A stretch of DNA of 64,000 bases from Diphasiastrum complanatum (Eukaryota; Streptophyta; Lycopodiopsida; Lycopodiales; Lycopodiaceae), in assembly GCA_029204225.1 (NCBI GenBank), contig CM055097.1, positions 47,614,617-47,678,616 on the forward strand. The letters are read 5' to 3'. The notes under the pieces are model-generated. The model did not search any database. It saw nothing but the letters and a program-made list of their open reading frames with translations, and had not been told where the DNA came from. Of the stretch, positions 36,018 through 47,100 are shown piece after piece. The stretch's first letter is position 1; each line of letters opens with the position of its first letter. The position numbers and the translations under genes are program-made.

Positions 36018-36718
36018 TCAATGGATACTCCCACCAGTATTCCACAGTTTTTTGATAGCTGCAACATCAGATATAATCTTATCCACCACTGTATTTAGAT
36101 CCTCCGAATGTTGAGAAGGAGAAGTGGGGATATCAAGCCAGGGGTTGTTGGAGGGGTCTCAACCCATGGAATTCCCGAGCTAGTTGCCAGATCTCTATTC
36201 AAGGGAGGAGGCGAGGGTGAAGAGCTAGGAGACCGTGGCTTGGGTTTTGCCCGCTTGGGCTATGCTTGCTTTCTCCTTTTTCGAGGTGGGACAGGCCCCC
36301 GGGCAAGAGGCACTTGCCTTTGTGTAAAGCCAGACTTAAAAATGCTATCATAGGTGTTCCGATGCCTCATGACAAGAAACATGTCTTTGGGCATCAGTGT
36401 CACCCTGTTGGCATGTATCAAGCACAAAATCGAATCCTCAATCATTTTGTCCTGGAAGTCCTCGTATGCAGTATGAAGTGCCTCCAAAGTAGTGATATTC
36501 CACCTCACTACATAGGGCAAATGAGTGGTCATATCCTGTGCGACCTCCCTCACAGCCCAGTAGAAAGCTGCTTTCAGGATCAAAAGCTTAGTGCTCCTTT
36601 GTACAGCTCTAATGTCCCTCAACCATGGATGGCGAGGTCTTCCGCGTCTTTGTGGACGAATGGGGCAGGCTGGCGCGACGAAGCTAGTCAACCTAGCAGC
36701 TTGTTTCGTTCGATCCAT
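36018..36718 (-). CDS. Divergent histone-H3-like protein with C-terminal basic tail
   Basis: ATG at 36718; 152 codons are open to a TAG at 36257-36259. The N terminus MDRTKQAARLTS mirrors H3 ARTKQTARKS but has Leu for Lys9. The N tail is about 16 residues shorter than H3 and lacks the other modified lysines. The fold follows: alphaN/alpha1 RDIRAVQRSTKLLI and AVREVAQD (35-62), a longer loop 1 (63-76), alpha2 LEALHTAYEDFQDKMIED (78-95, about 3 residues longer than H3), then CLIHANRVTLMPKDM (99-113), nearly identical to H3. A tail begins FTQRQVPLARGPVPPRKRRK. After the TAG the same frame, then a one-base shift, continues PKRAKPKPRSPSSSPSPPP to IISDVAAIKKLW and GGSIH before TGA at 36018. Either a 152-aa protein or a pseudogene in its tail. 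It could be a chromatin protein related to CENH3, but the termini argue for a separate H3-like family. Confidence 0.8.
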
Positions 36719-37000
36719 TGAGGTCGGATATCTCTACGATGCGAGAGAGGGCTACTATGGCGTAGAATAGCAGAATGGTTTGCATGATGGTGATACTGGC
36801 TGAGAAAGAAGGATATCTCTACGATGCGAGAAAAGGGCTACTATAGTGGAGAATGGTAGGATCATTCGTGTGATGGCAATAATGGTCAGTAAAGGCTGAT
36901 ATCGCTACGACACGAGGAAGTGGCAGTGAATTTACTTTTGTATTGAATTTGAACACGTCTGTAAAACCATTGAACTAGTTGAATGATGTAACTATGTGTA
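36719..37000 (-). promoter_or_regulatory. Upstream region of H3-like gene with ~85-bp direct repeats
   Basis: GGATATCTCTACGATGCGAG occurs at 36726 and 36810, and a diverged third copy lies near 36898. Each is followed by GAGGGCTACTAT-like or similar DNA. The repeats lie directly before the ATG (36718) of the minus-strand gene, so they would be in its leader or promoter. No clear TATA box is seen. Confidence 0.5.
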
Positions 37001-38139
37001 TTCTGATGAAATGTTGCACTAGCTTGGCAATGTGATTTCTCCATTCCTTGTAATGACCAAATACTTAGACTGCCATAAGCTTTTGCAAAAAATGATACAT
37101 GATGTCATAAAATGTGCTGCAATATCAGAGATACAAGCATTGGCATATTAATCACTTTAAATTATTATATGTGCAATGAAATTATAATTCTAAGAGTTAC
37201 ATTGAAAAGAGATTTACCATATAATGCGTAATATGATCTGCACCCCAGGCGCCTTTAACTGCATCCACAAAAATTGTTGATTTCTCAATTAGTAGGACAT
37301 CAACATCAAACAATATATCTTTTCTGAGCAATTTACCATGTTGTCAGGCTTTCTCCATACTTCAACTTTTTTAAGCCTTGTTGTTCCTTTTTCTTCAAAA
37401 TCTTGTGTGGCAGAAAGTACATCTTTCCAAATCAAGTACTAGATTTTGGTCAGTTTTCAGGAATGATTTGATAAGAAACGACGAGCTTTGGATCCTCATG
37501 TGCTTGGTTTGAAAAGGATGTTTCCCGTTATTCCCGAAAGCTTCTCGTCCTTTTGTATTTTAACGTGTCCTTTATGAAGACCCACTTTTGATAGATCTTC
37601 CTCCAATCGAGCTATTGCTTGTTTGGCTAATGACTCTGGCTTAGTATTCCAAGCAAACCAAATATCAAGGTGTATCAATCTTTCTATAATTCTTACTCTG
37701 ACTGTACCTGCAAGTACGGTACGTCAAAATAGAGTGATTTCCGTGGAGAAAGTGTTTGGAGTGCGCCAAAAGTGATTATCATTGGGCACGTAGTTGGGAG
37801 TTGGTGACAAGGAGCATTTCGGAAGGCGACGCTGATTTGGCTTTCAATTTGGAGGAAAAGTGGCAGGTGGCCTGGTAAGCCAAACATTGCAGGTCATTAT
37901 TTTTGAATTCTGCCATCACCGTTGTTTCACAGTCACTAAGTTTGACGGTATTACATGTGCTTAGCTCTAGATTTATTGGGTCGTTTCTTTTACGAGCCCT
38001 TGTTGAGTTCTTAAGCAATTTCTCCTTGTACTTGAGGATGATGGTGAATATACAGTTCATGGAGAGGTATTTCGTCTTGTCTTGTGTTGATGCACTTGAT
38101 GATGTGCTATAGTGATTGATTCAGTCGAGTTTTAAATCA
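37001..38139. other. Unassigned region with coherent minus-strand ORFs
   Basis: Minus-strand frames at 37678-37496 (AKQAIARLEEDLSKVGLHKG) and 38060-37779 look protein-like and share the H3-like gene's strand, but I do not recognise them. They could be exons of a decayed host gene or retroelement text. Confidence 0.25.
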
Positions 38140-38262
38140 TATTCTCAACTACCCCCACTATGATGGACTACACTTATGATTTGATCTACATGGAATCCCA
38201 GTATTCTCAACTACCCCACTATGATGGACTACACTCATGATTTGATCTAAATGGAATCCTAG
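38140..38262. repeat. 62-bp tandem duplication
   Basis: Copies start TATTCTCAACTACCCC at 38140 and 38202 and differ by a few bases. Confidence 0.9.
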
Positions 38263-38264
38263 TA

Positions 38265-39100
38265 TATTTGCCTATAATATATCTTTGATAGATTGGTAAA
38301 TTGACTTTCTTATCTAGATAGTCAAGATTTGATACTAAAGATTGTTTAGACATATTCAAACTATATGCATAATTTAAATGCCCAAGCCTATAGTGCCGAA
38401 CTAACTTTTATTTACAAGAACAAAAAAATTTAAAGCTTGATTTGTATAAAAAATAACACTAACAAAGTTTGTATAGATATCCATCAATATTTTCAATTGA
38501 AATCTACTTTATGTTCTAGATTTGTAGTCCTTATAGAAAATAGGCTTGTAGAAAGATTAGGTATATGAAAGAGAGTAGCTTGAATTGAAGTTTTGGATAT
38601 TTAGTCTAACAATGCATTCACCTTTGATCACATGTGAATATTGTCACCAAGGTGAACGAACTTCTTGGTATTGAAAGTCGTATAGGAGTGGAACCATTCT
38701 GGTAACTTGCCATGTGTTGAGTGGCTCCAGAATCAAAATCTCATACTGCCTCATTATGTGCTGCCTCATTGTGTGCATCCAGATGATTAGTCATGAATAC
38801 ATCTTCACCCACATGTGCAACAGGGGTCTAAGGTAACTGCATTGGCTTGTTCACTCGACTGCTGCTTCTTGTTATTCTTGAACTTCAATATCGTATAGTC
38901 TTAAATCTCATGAATGGATATTGAATTGGCTCAAGGAGTTGACAACACATGTAAAGGGTTGGCCTTGTAGAAATCATTGCATACATTAGGGATCCGATTA
39001 TTGATTGATATGGATACCCCTTCATTTGCTCCTTCTCCTCATTGGTTTGAGGGCATTGCTTTTTGAATAATTTTAGACTTGGATCCATGGAAAAATACAT
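38265..39100 (-). mobile_element. Copia fragment: gag tail, protease, pre-integrase, then RNase H start
   Basis: On the minus strand the text near 38880 is Lys/Gln-rich gag tail, then DSGATQHMASYQNGS (protease, about 38740), KKFVHLGDN, and HYRLGHLNYAYSLNM (pre-integrase, about 38400). Bases 39090-38900 carry LKLFKKQCPQTNEEKEQMKG and SIIGSLMYAMISTRP, the RT/RNase H connection. The order is scrambled, so two pieces or a rearranged element are joined. Confidence 0.75.
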
Positions 39101-39104
39101 GAGC

Positions 39105-39500
39105 TTGCAATCCATGAGCAATGGTGGTGCTAAGATGTATGTCACATTTATTGATGACTTTAGTAGATTTACTTGGGTATATCTTCTAAAGATTTGATTG
39201 TTTTGTGAAGTTCAAGAATGCAAGGGAGAACCAATCCAACACCAAGATCAAGTGCTTGAGGAGTGACAATGGTGATGAGTACATTTCTACCAAATTCAAA
39301 GCCTTTTGTGATGTACATGGAATTAAGAAGAAGCTACCAAGCCCAAGGACTCCACAACAAAATGGAGTGGCTGAGAAGAAGAATCGCTCTTTGTGTGAAG
39401 GTGTCAAAGGCATGAGATTAACATTAGAGGAGTTCCAAACCCCAAAAGGGTTGTCTAAGAAATGCCACATAAAGCTATGGGTTGATGGAAGTTTATAGCC
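39105..39500 (+). mobile_element. Copia integrase fragment
   Basis: Reads GGAKMYVTFIDDFSRFTWVY, then KIKCLRSDNGDEYISTKFKA and RTPQQNGVAEKKNRSLCEGV. It keeps the D and D of the DDE core but ends before the C-terminal part. It meets the minus-strand copia piece head to head at about 39100. Confidence 0.85.
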
Positions 39501-39834
39501 AATCGATCCAAGCTTAATGCAACATCCAAATTTTAGATTAGTCACACAACTCGTACTATTTTTGTGTAAAGGACACAATGGTTTATTGGGTTATTGTGAA
39601 AAATTGAAAAGTTATGGCATTAGTAACTCAATGAAATTGTTTGAAAAATATGTTGAATGGTTTGCTTATTGACTAAGGGCTGGAAGTTCAGGGCTGGAAA
39701 TTCTCTAAAGAGCAGTGTCGTTGAACAATAAAGGAGAAGAAACATATGAGAGGTTATTCATATCATTCATTATCGCATCTCTCATGGATGTGATGGTCTG
39801 CACCAAACCGAACATCACATTTGCAGTCAACTCA

Positions 39835-41038
39835 TTAAGCTAGTTCATGACTATAACCATCCTTTTGATATTCTTCGTGTTCTTCTACACCAAGATAGTT
39901 AGTAGAGATTGACGACAACTCCTTTATATCAACAAGCTCTTTCTCAATCTGATCTTTCTCTACATAGAGGGGCTTGAACATATCTGTTTTGAAGGCCTCT
40001 GCATCAGATTGTGGGCTTGCAACCATTTCGTAGCATCCACTCTTATTGTGACTTTGTCTTCGCAGTAGTATAATGTTGTCTTTGCACTTATTCAATTTAA
40101 TTTTTCTATATCGAAATGTGTTCGATACTATGCAGCTTCTTTTTTGTAGAATTCTACCTTATTCTGGAGCATCTGAGTTGTAGACTTATCTCCTTATTCT
40201 TCTCCTGTGCAGCTTTAATATCTGCTTTATTCTTGTCAATGCCAATCTGCTGCAATAATGAATAATCCCTGAACTTTTGAGCGAAAGCCCAATTTTCTCA
40301 TTTCTTCAGCAAAAAATCAGCATTTTTTTTAGTTATGTGTTTTCTACAAAAAGCTTTTGATTTTTTTTTTTTCTAGTTTTCTTATTCTGTGTAGCATTCA
40401 TTGATTCACTGCATCTGCCTTTGTATATGAAGCATAATGTCCTTTGTTGATTCGGGTAAGTAGGGGAACCAAGAGGGACCTGGTAATTCAAGTGTCTTCT
40501 TTTTATCATGTTTCTTGCATTTTTGAATCTCTGTGCAGCACTATCCTCTACAATAGGAGTGTATGCAGCTCCTTTTGCACCATCCTCCTCTACAATAGGA
40601 GTTTTAGTGGCATCCTGCCATAGGAGTTCCGGTGGCGGCTTGGGACTGGGGCTGTTGAATCTCTTGTTCTTCACTAGTGCATGCCTCATCCTGCTTCTCA
40701 GACATGGTGTCGTCTGTGATCTCGATCACCATTTTAGACATATCAACTCTCAATGGTATTGCAGCTATCGGCCTCCTTCCATACAAGGCTATTAGCTCCC
40801 CAGACATAAGCACATCATAATGGTGACACAAGCGAAAGATGTGTGTGCCAAATGCAGCGAACGTGCCATCCTTCACTGACCTGTGAAATGACTTGAAGAC
40901 AATGCTATTGACTTTCTCCTGTTTTGGTGCTGTTAGTATGTATCCGATATTCGTGAGGGAGATAGTTGCATCCGCAACAGTACAAAAAATCAAGGCTGCA
41001 TCCATAATCATTGATATCTTATAACCCTTGGTGGGCAT
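39835..41038 (-). CDS. Unknown ORF cluster: N-terminal domain, acidic/basic linker, coiled-coil-like end
   Basis: Three minus-strand frames follow one another: 41038-40604 (144 aa, starts MPTKGYKISM, contains FGTHIFRLCHHYDVLMSGEL, ends in a Glu/Gln-rich stretch), 40689-40333 (119 aa, has a duplicated TPIVEE/TPIVED motif and an Arg/Lys-rich KNARNMIKRRHLNY) and 40095-39835 (86 aa, KDQIEKELVDIKELSSI). Text between the last two translates as coiled-coil-like with shifts. Together they look like one broken gene of about 400 codons. The plan (folded N domain, charged linker, coiled coil) resembles gag-like proteins of non-autonomous plant LTR elements, but no motif proves it. Confidence 0.4.
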
Positions 41039-41039
41039 A

Positions 41040-41850
41040 TAAAAATTACCTTGATAAATTTGCCACCAAAACTATGTTCACTATTGACCTACTATGTCTT
41101 CCAAATGGAGAGCCTGAATTACGTTGCAAATTTTTGATGTTTCGAGACATCTTCGCAACTCTTCATCTGGTCCCATTTTATATAGTACATCCTTTATTAT
41201 CATGTATGACCCAACTGTGTACTAAAATATCATTCTTTTTTCAAGATCGTCCCCAACACAATACTTTTGATTCTTCACATACTCAATAATGTCTAAGTAT
41301 AATGAATTTTCTAACAATATGTGTAAAATTTGCTCATCAAGAAAATCGTCATTCAAATTTTCGACAGGTACTTCTGTACTTATTTGAAATAAATGGTCTG
41401 CATTTGTATAATATTTTCCTTGATGTATTTCTACTTGAAAATTGAATTCTTATAGCAATACAACCCAATGAGCTATCATGCCTGATAGGATCTGGTTTAT
41501 TGATAAGATACTTCAAGGCATAGTGATCAACATGGAATATAAAGAAATATCCAAGTAAATAGTGTTGAAACTTCTTCACCATGAATATCATTCCTAGCCC
41601 TTCATGTTCTATCATAGAATAATTCTTCTCTGAAGCACTCAGTCACCCTGGATAATAGACAGGATAATCTTTCTTTTCATCATCTTTCTGACTTAGGGTA
41701 ACTCCAATAGCAAATGATGAACTATCTACATAAGCCTGGAATGTTCGTACCCAGTCAGAGGGGTGTAATACTAGAGCTTGTGATAGCTTCAATTTCAAGT
41801 TGTTGAAACCTGAGTTGTCGTTCTGTTGTCTAGATAAATTCGACATCTTT
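41040..41850 (-). mobile_element. Ty3-gypsy RNase H and integrase-start fragment
   Basis: Reads SQALVLHPSDWVRTFQAYVD, SSSFAIGVTLSQKDD, VYYPG, then EKNYSMIEHEGLGMIFMVKK and HVDHYALKYLINKP. Then a linker with EELRRCLETSKICNVIQALH is the start of gypsy integrase. Frameshifts and stops are present. Confidence 0.85.
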
Positions 41851-42134
41851 CTTCAATAATTGAGTCATAGGTGAAGCTGATCAAAGGTATGATCAGTACC
41901 ATGAGCTCCCACTTATTGTATATATAGAGCCACATTTGACCATAATTATTGTGAGACACCAATCTTGGTTTTGGAAGCAATTTTGAGTGATTCTCTCCAT
42001 TTGTCTACATTTGTTTTGATTGTTTTGAGGTGCTATCAATGTGTACTTGATTTTCAGGTTGGAGTCCATACTCAGACAGGGCTTCACACGTGGGAAACCA
42101 TGAAGTACACCTACCTTCAATTAATGATTGTTCT

Positions 42135-43850
42135 TGTTAGGATTTTGTGTCTAGAATTGATCTAGATTGATTTTAATCTCAAGTAGATTGATAGATCAAG
42201 TAATCTGACCAATCCCTCTTGAGGATCAGATTAGGATCCACTCTTGGTCCTTTTTGTACTTTTTGCACAACAAACTCGATGGAGAGAACCACCATCTCTA
42301 GAAGTTCAAGATGAAGGTAGTACTGCTTGCCAAATAGCTATGAAACATCGTTGATGGCACAGAGGTCAAGCCAAAGGTCGATGCAACCAGCATCACCAAA
42401 TGGAGATAGAGAGATGGCAAGGCATTTGTCTTAATCTCTCTGAATATTAAAGACTCTCAAATCAACCATATTTGAGTTGTTCATACCACTAAGGATGCAT
42501 GGGACATCCTAGAAACCCTCTATGAGGGATGTTACATCCAAACTTCATCTGAGGAAGAAGTTCTTTACATTAAGAATGTCTGAAGCAGATAGTGTTTCGA
42601 GCCATCTCAACACTTTCAAAAATATTATGGAGCAGATGATTGCAACCGGCTCAGTCATTGAAGATTTCAATGTAGTGATGACTCTATTATAGAGTCTACT
42701 TGAAGCTTATGAAACTTGGGTTATGGCTATTTCAACCCAGGAGCATCTCATTCTATCAAGAGTCATTTTGATGCTACTTCAAGAGGAGATCAGACGAAAT
42801 GGATCCTCTTCCAGGATCGGATCCTCAAGCTCTATTCTCAAAGAAAAATCAGAAGTTCAGATCCAAGAGATCTACAAAGTCAGACTATCCTGACAATAGG
42901 AGCAACATGCAGTCTGCATCAAATACAACATCAACTTCAGAGCCTTCATCATTCCAGCCAAGATAGAAGCTATTATGTAAATATTGTAAGAGGATTGGTC
43001 ATCTTATCAAGGACTGTAGAACATTGAAATACAACAATGAAAAGAAGAAGCAGTTTCAACAACAAGCAAATGCTGCTACTACCAGTCACTCGATCCAGCC
43101 ACAAGAGGAAGATGAAGCAGCTTTCATGACTAAAATTGGAGAACAACATGATATTAATTCTTGGTATTTGGACTCTGGTGCGCTCACATGACCACCACCG
43201 AGATCGGTTCCAAGGCTACAAGCCTTACACCCATTGTATAGTTGTACAACTAGGAGACAACTCATCTCATACTATCGAGGGTGAAGGAACAGTCAAGATC
43301 GAATTTCAAAAAGGTGATGTAAAATTTTTGTCCAATGTTCTTCACGTACCAAATCTCACCAAAAATCTGTTTTCCATCAGCAGAATCACTGATTCTGGTC
43401 ATAGAGTTGAATTTGATGTAGAAGGCTGCACTATTCTTGACAAATCTAAAAAAGTTTTAGTTTCTATAGGAGATATGGCTATCTTTATAAGCTAATCCAG
43501 TGTTATTCTACAAATAGTCAAGCTCTTCATACTTCAACTTCTAAATTGACTGATATGCTATAGCATTTTAGACTAGGCCATTTAAATTTCAATAGTATTC
43601 AACAAATGTTGAATCAGAATTTAGTGCAAGATCTTCCATCTATTAGCAAATCGATTTCTCCTTGTGAAAGTTGTATTATCGGCAAACATGCCAAAAGTCC
43701 ATTCACTTCTGATTCAGTCTATTCTTCTAAAGGTTTGCTAGATCTTGTACATGGTGACATTTGTGGCCCTATGCAACCTATTTATTTATTGATGATTTTT
43801 CTTGAAGAACTGTCGCCTATCTAAAACATTCAATGTTATCAGGACAAGAT
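42135..43850 (+). mobile_element. Copia fragment: gag, zinc knuckle, protease, pre-integrase, integrase start
   Basis: Gag begins near 42270 (HHLWKFKMKVVLLAK, DGKAFVLISLNIKDSQI). A CCHC knuckle CKYCKRIGHLIKDC is near 42975-43020, protease near 43160, then VLHVPNLTKNLFSISRITDS. The pre-integrase follows: HFRLGHLNFNSIQQML, CESCIIGKHAKSPF, LVHGDICGPMQP. It stops in the integrase at about 43850. Many stops. A TGTTAGGATTTTGTG at 42135 may be an LTR start. Confidence 0.8.
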
Positions 43851-44499
43851 ATCTCTGAACTATGTTGCTTTGGCTTGTGCTACGATGTATGTTTCTCCTC
43901 TTTACTACATCTTATATTCATCAAACATCATTTACTCAAAAGATATTATGGCGGGTTTGGTCGTGAGTAAAATGATTTTTCCATTTTCGGCAAACCTCCA
44001 CCTTTAAATTTTGTTCCATCATAACAGGTAAATATTTGTCAACAAGCATGTAATAAAAGGTTTTCGAGATATTTATGATCATTTCATATATTTACACTTT
44101 GTAGTTTGTCTAGAGTTATTTGGGAGTCTATATAACGTGGGTGTGATATCTTGTATGATGCATGTGTATTAGTCATGGCAAATGCTTTGTTGCAGAGCAC
44201 AAAGCAACATGTGTACACTTTGGGTAGACACTTGGGAGAGGGCCTTAAAAAGCTCATCAATAAAAGTGACTCTAGGAATCCAACTAGACCAAGGGAGGTG
44301 CACCTAAAAATTCTAAACCAAGGTGTGACAAGAACACCCGTGCACCAACAACCACTACTTCGGAAGGGGACAATAAATTTGTATGTTGAAAAAGGTGGCC
44401 TTCAGCGGTTGTGGAAATTGACGACAATGGCAGCCATAGACCGGAGCTCAATTTTGAAAATGCAGGTCATAGGAACAAGGGACGTCGGATACGAGTTTC
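43851..44499. other. Unassigned stretch between copia and gypsy pieces
   Basis: One plus ORF at 44151-44507 (LINKSDSRNPTRPREVHLKI) reads protein-like and runs into the gypsy piece that follows. It may be the gypsy protease-RT linker. Confidence 0.3.
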
Positions 44500-45575
44500 A
44501 CATTTGACGAATCGTCTTATTCTCCTAATATTTTCAATGAAGATGACATTGAAGCTAATTTTTTGGAATGTTATGAGATTGAAAAACTCAACACATTGGA
44601 ACCTGTACAACAAGTCGAACCGTCGATAAGGGATATTCAAGGCCATAGTTCCAACAACATGACTATCGAGATGATCAACCTAGACGACATTATACTTGTA
44701 GAAGTTGCACCAGAAAAAAAATTGAGAGTCTCAAAATTTCTATCCAAAGAAGAATTTCGACAGTATGTTGATCTCCTTTGCAAACATAAAGATGTGTTTG
44801 CTTGGTCAATGGAGAACTTAAAAGGTATATCAAAAGAGTATGGTCAACATCAAATTGATTTAAAAAAGAATGCAATTTTGATACGAGAAAAACAATATCA
44901 GTTGAATCCAAAATATTTCTTACTTGTAAAAGACGAATTGGAGCAATACTTGGAAGCCAAAATTATCTATTTAGTTCTAAATAGTAAATGGGTTTCTCCT
45001 ATTGTAGTTGTACAAAGAAAAAAGCTGGCAACATTTGAGTATGCTAAGATTACATAAAGTTAAATGTTGCAACTAGGAAGGACCACCATCTCTTACCATT
45101 TGCGGATACTACTCTGGACCAAGTTGCAAGACATGAGCGATATAGCTTTTTATATGGATTTTCAAAATACAATTAAGTATCGATTCGAGAGGACGACCAA
45201 GTTAAGACAACATTCACCACTAATTGGAGCACATAGGCTTATCGACGAATGCCACTAGGATTGTGTAATGCACCCACCTGCCACTTTTCAACGTATGATG
45301 ATAGTGATATTTCAAGATTATCTCAGAGTTTTTCTTAAAATCTTTATCAACGACTTCTATGTGTATAGTACGAAAGATTGTCACCTTTAAAAACTTTGAA
45401 ATACACTTCAATGTTGTAGAGAGACATTTCTATGTCTTCATCTTGAAAAGTGTTTCTTCATAATGTCGAAAGGTATTTTACTTGGAAGTGATTCAGAATC
45501 TGAAAGAGCCAACCAACCTATGCGAATTATGTGGTTTTCTAGGCCATATCGGCTACTATTGAAGATTCATAAAAA
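44500..45575 (+). mobile_element. Ty3-gypsy RT fragment
   Basis: Reads LLCKHKDVFAWSMENLKGIS, YGQHQIDLKKNAILIREKQY, LNPKYFLLVKDELEQYLEAK and WVSPIVVVQRKK. Shifted frames follow with TRKDHHPLPFAD, FLYGFSKYNQ, RRMPLGLCNAPATFQRMM, the damaged catalytic loop and FLGHIGYY (about 45540). Both ends are truncated. Confidence 0.85.
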
Positions 45576-45899
45576 ATTGGTGTCTAATAATATTCTAGAA
45601 AACACCGCATCATCCCCACTCCAAAATCATCCCCTAACATTTTATCTTTATTTTCTAATTTGGTTGAGTCTAATTCAGTTAGGGTATAATTGATTCTTTT
45701 AAGAGGAGATCGAAAATTGTAATACTTGCCGAATGATTTAAGATGAGTGGAAAGTAATTGATCATACTGATCATATTTATTAGATTCTTGTGATGCCACA
45801 AAATTGTTAAATATTAAATATCAATATAAATATGGCATGATATACTCAAAAATGAAGATATGAGCTGGATAAGTATAAATCATGAAGAGGCCTAAGTCA

Positions 45900-47030
45900 T
45901 TTTTTTGGGAATATACCTCCTAAGTACTTGCCTTGTAATTAAGGGCAAGACCTTTTAAAGGAAAAGACATTGTCTTGGACAACCTTTACTAGGTTGTCCA
46001 TACGAAACGACTAGATACAAAAAGACATGATAAACTAGAGTAACTTTAACTCATAGCTAAGTATACCTCCTATAGTATAGGTGAACATATTTTTGGTCTA
46101 ATCGTTAACTAGACCCTTTCACGGGAGCGACGCACCTATTGTTTTAGAGGTGTGTTTGTTCGCCCCGTAGAACATATATTGATCTCACACTTCAGTCTCG
46201 ATCATCGAGAGAGAAGAGTTTATGCTAATGTAAGAGATTGAAGAAGTGAATAGAGTTCTGTGAGTTATTCTCTCTTATCTCTGTTCTCCGCACTGTTGAG
46301 TGTGAGTGATCTGGAGTCTGCTAACAATCTCTAGCGCATTTCATGAATTTCTCTCTGATCAGACAGACGCTCTAGTGCATTACAGTCGTTTGCTGTGTTT
46401 TCGTAAAGCATGCTCTAAAGAACTGTCTTTAACCATCTTATTTGTCTATCGTGAATACTTTCTTTTTGGCACTCGAATAACGACTATCTTTGGTACAATC
46501 TAGCACGATCATTGAATAAAGCTGTATGTATACATATGAGATGACAATCTCTGCCTAAAGAATTAAGTCTCTGATCTGTTTTCTTGATTGGCATTGACAT
46601 AAGTTTCTAACGTATTCTAAAACTCTTCGTGTTCTTTAACCATTAAGTTGGACTTTAAATGTTGAGAACTTCTGTCTAGAAACGAATAGTTCGCGAACGC
46701 GATTAACAATTCTCGATTATCTGTTGACACCTTAATCAGCCAGAGTGTAGTACCACTGTACTACTCTGATAACATCTCATCTATAGAACGCGCTTCATCC
46801 ATTTGATAGAGGCCAGATTGTTGTTCTGAATTTATTAGCACTGCCCATCCCAAATATAAGTAATACTGGTTACTTTTTAATGTCTATCGACAACCAGAAT
46901 AACACTCGAAACCACTTGCCATAACTGTACCAAAAACATAACTTTCTAGCGCTGTCCTCTGTGGGAACGACATTATTTACTATGAAATCTATATTAATTC
47001 TGTTGGTATAGTACGACATATACCAATTTT
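45900..47030 (+). mobile_element. 5' LTR of gypsy element (start not resolved)
   Basis: The right end is set by the primer site at 47031. Before it lies CTCTGTGGGAACGACATTA, a block typical of the LTR end of Athila/Tat-like elements, and TGGTATAGTACGACATATAC, part of a small hairpin whose arms are TGGTATA and TATACCA. Earlier DNA (46200-46350) is CT-rich leader-like. The left end is only approximate. Confidence 0.6.
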
Positions 47031-47046
47031 TGGCGTCGTTGTCGGG
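47031..47046 (+). promoter_or_regulatory. tRNA-Asp-type primer binding site
   Basis: TGGCGTCGTTGTCGGG matches the plant gypsy site TGGCGCCGTTGCCGGG except for two C-to-T changes, one of them in a CpG, as expected from decay of methylated DNA. Confidence 0.85.
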
Positions 47047-47100
47047 TATAGTTTAGGAAAGTTATAAGAAATTTGACAAATCCATTTCCATATCTAGTGT

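Noticed and set aside
36019-36060. A gag-like start, MDTPTSIPQFFD, on the plus strand after the copia B primer-like site
   Set aside because: It is antisense to the H3-like tail, which is longer, conserved in frame in two copies and ends in a stop at the same place; the gag reading stops soon.
36018-36718. Calling the H3-like gene CENH3
   Set aside because: Longer loop/helix and H3 end fit partly, but the canonical-like N terminus, the Leu at position 9 and the long basic C tail do not fit known CENH3; left as H3-like.
36266-36721. Plus-strand ORF of 151 aa
   Set aside because: Exact antisense shadow of the H3-like ORF, which carries the recognisable fold.
40508-40795. Plus-strand ORF of 95 aa
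   Set aside because: Antisense shadow of the unknown minus-strand cluster; hydrophobic text with no domain.
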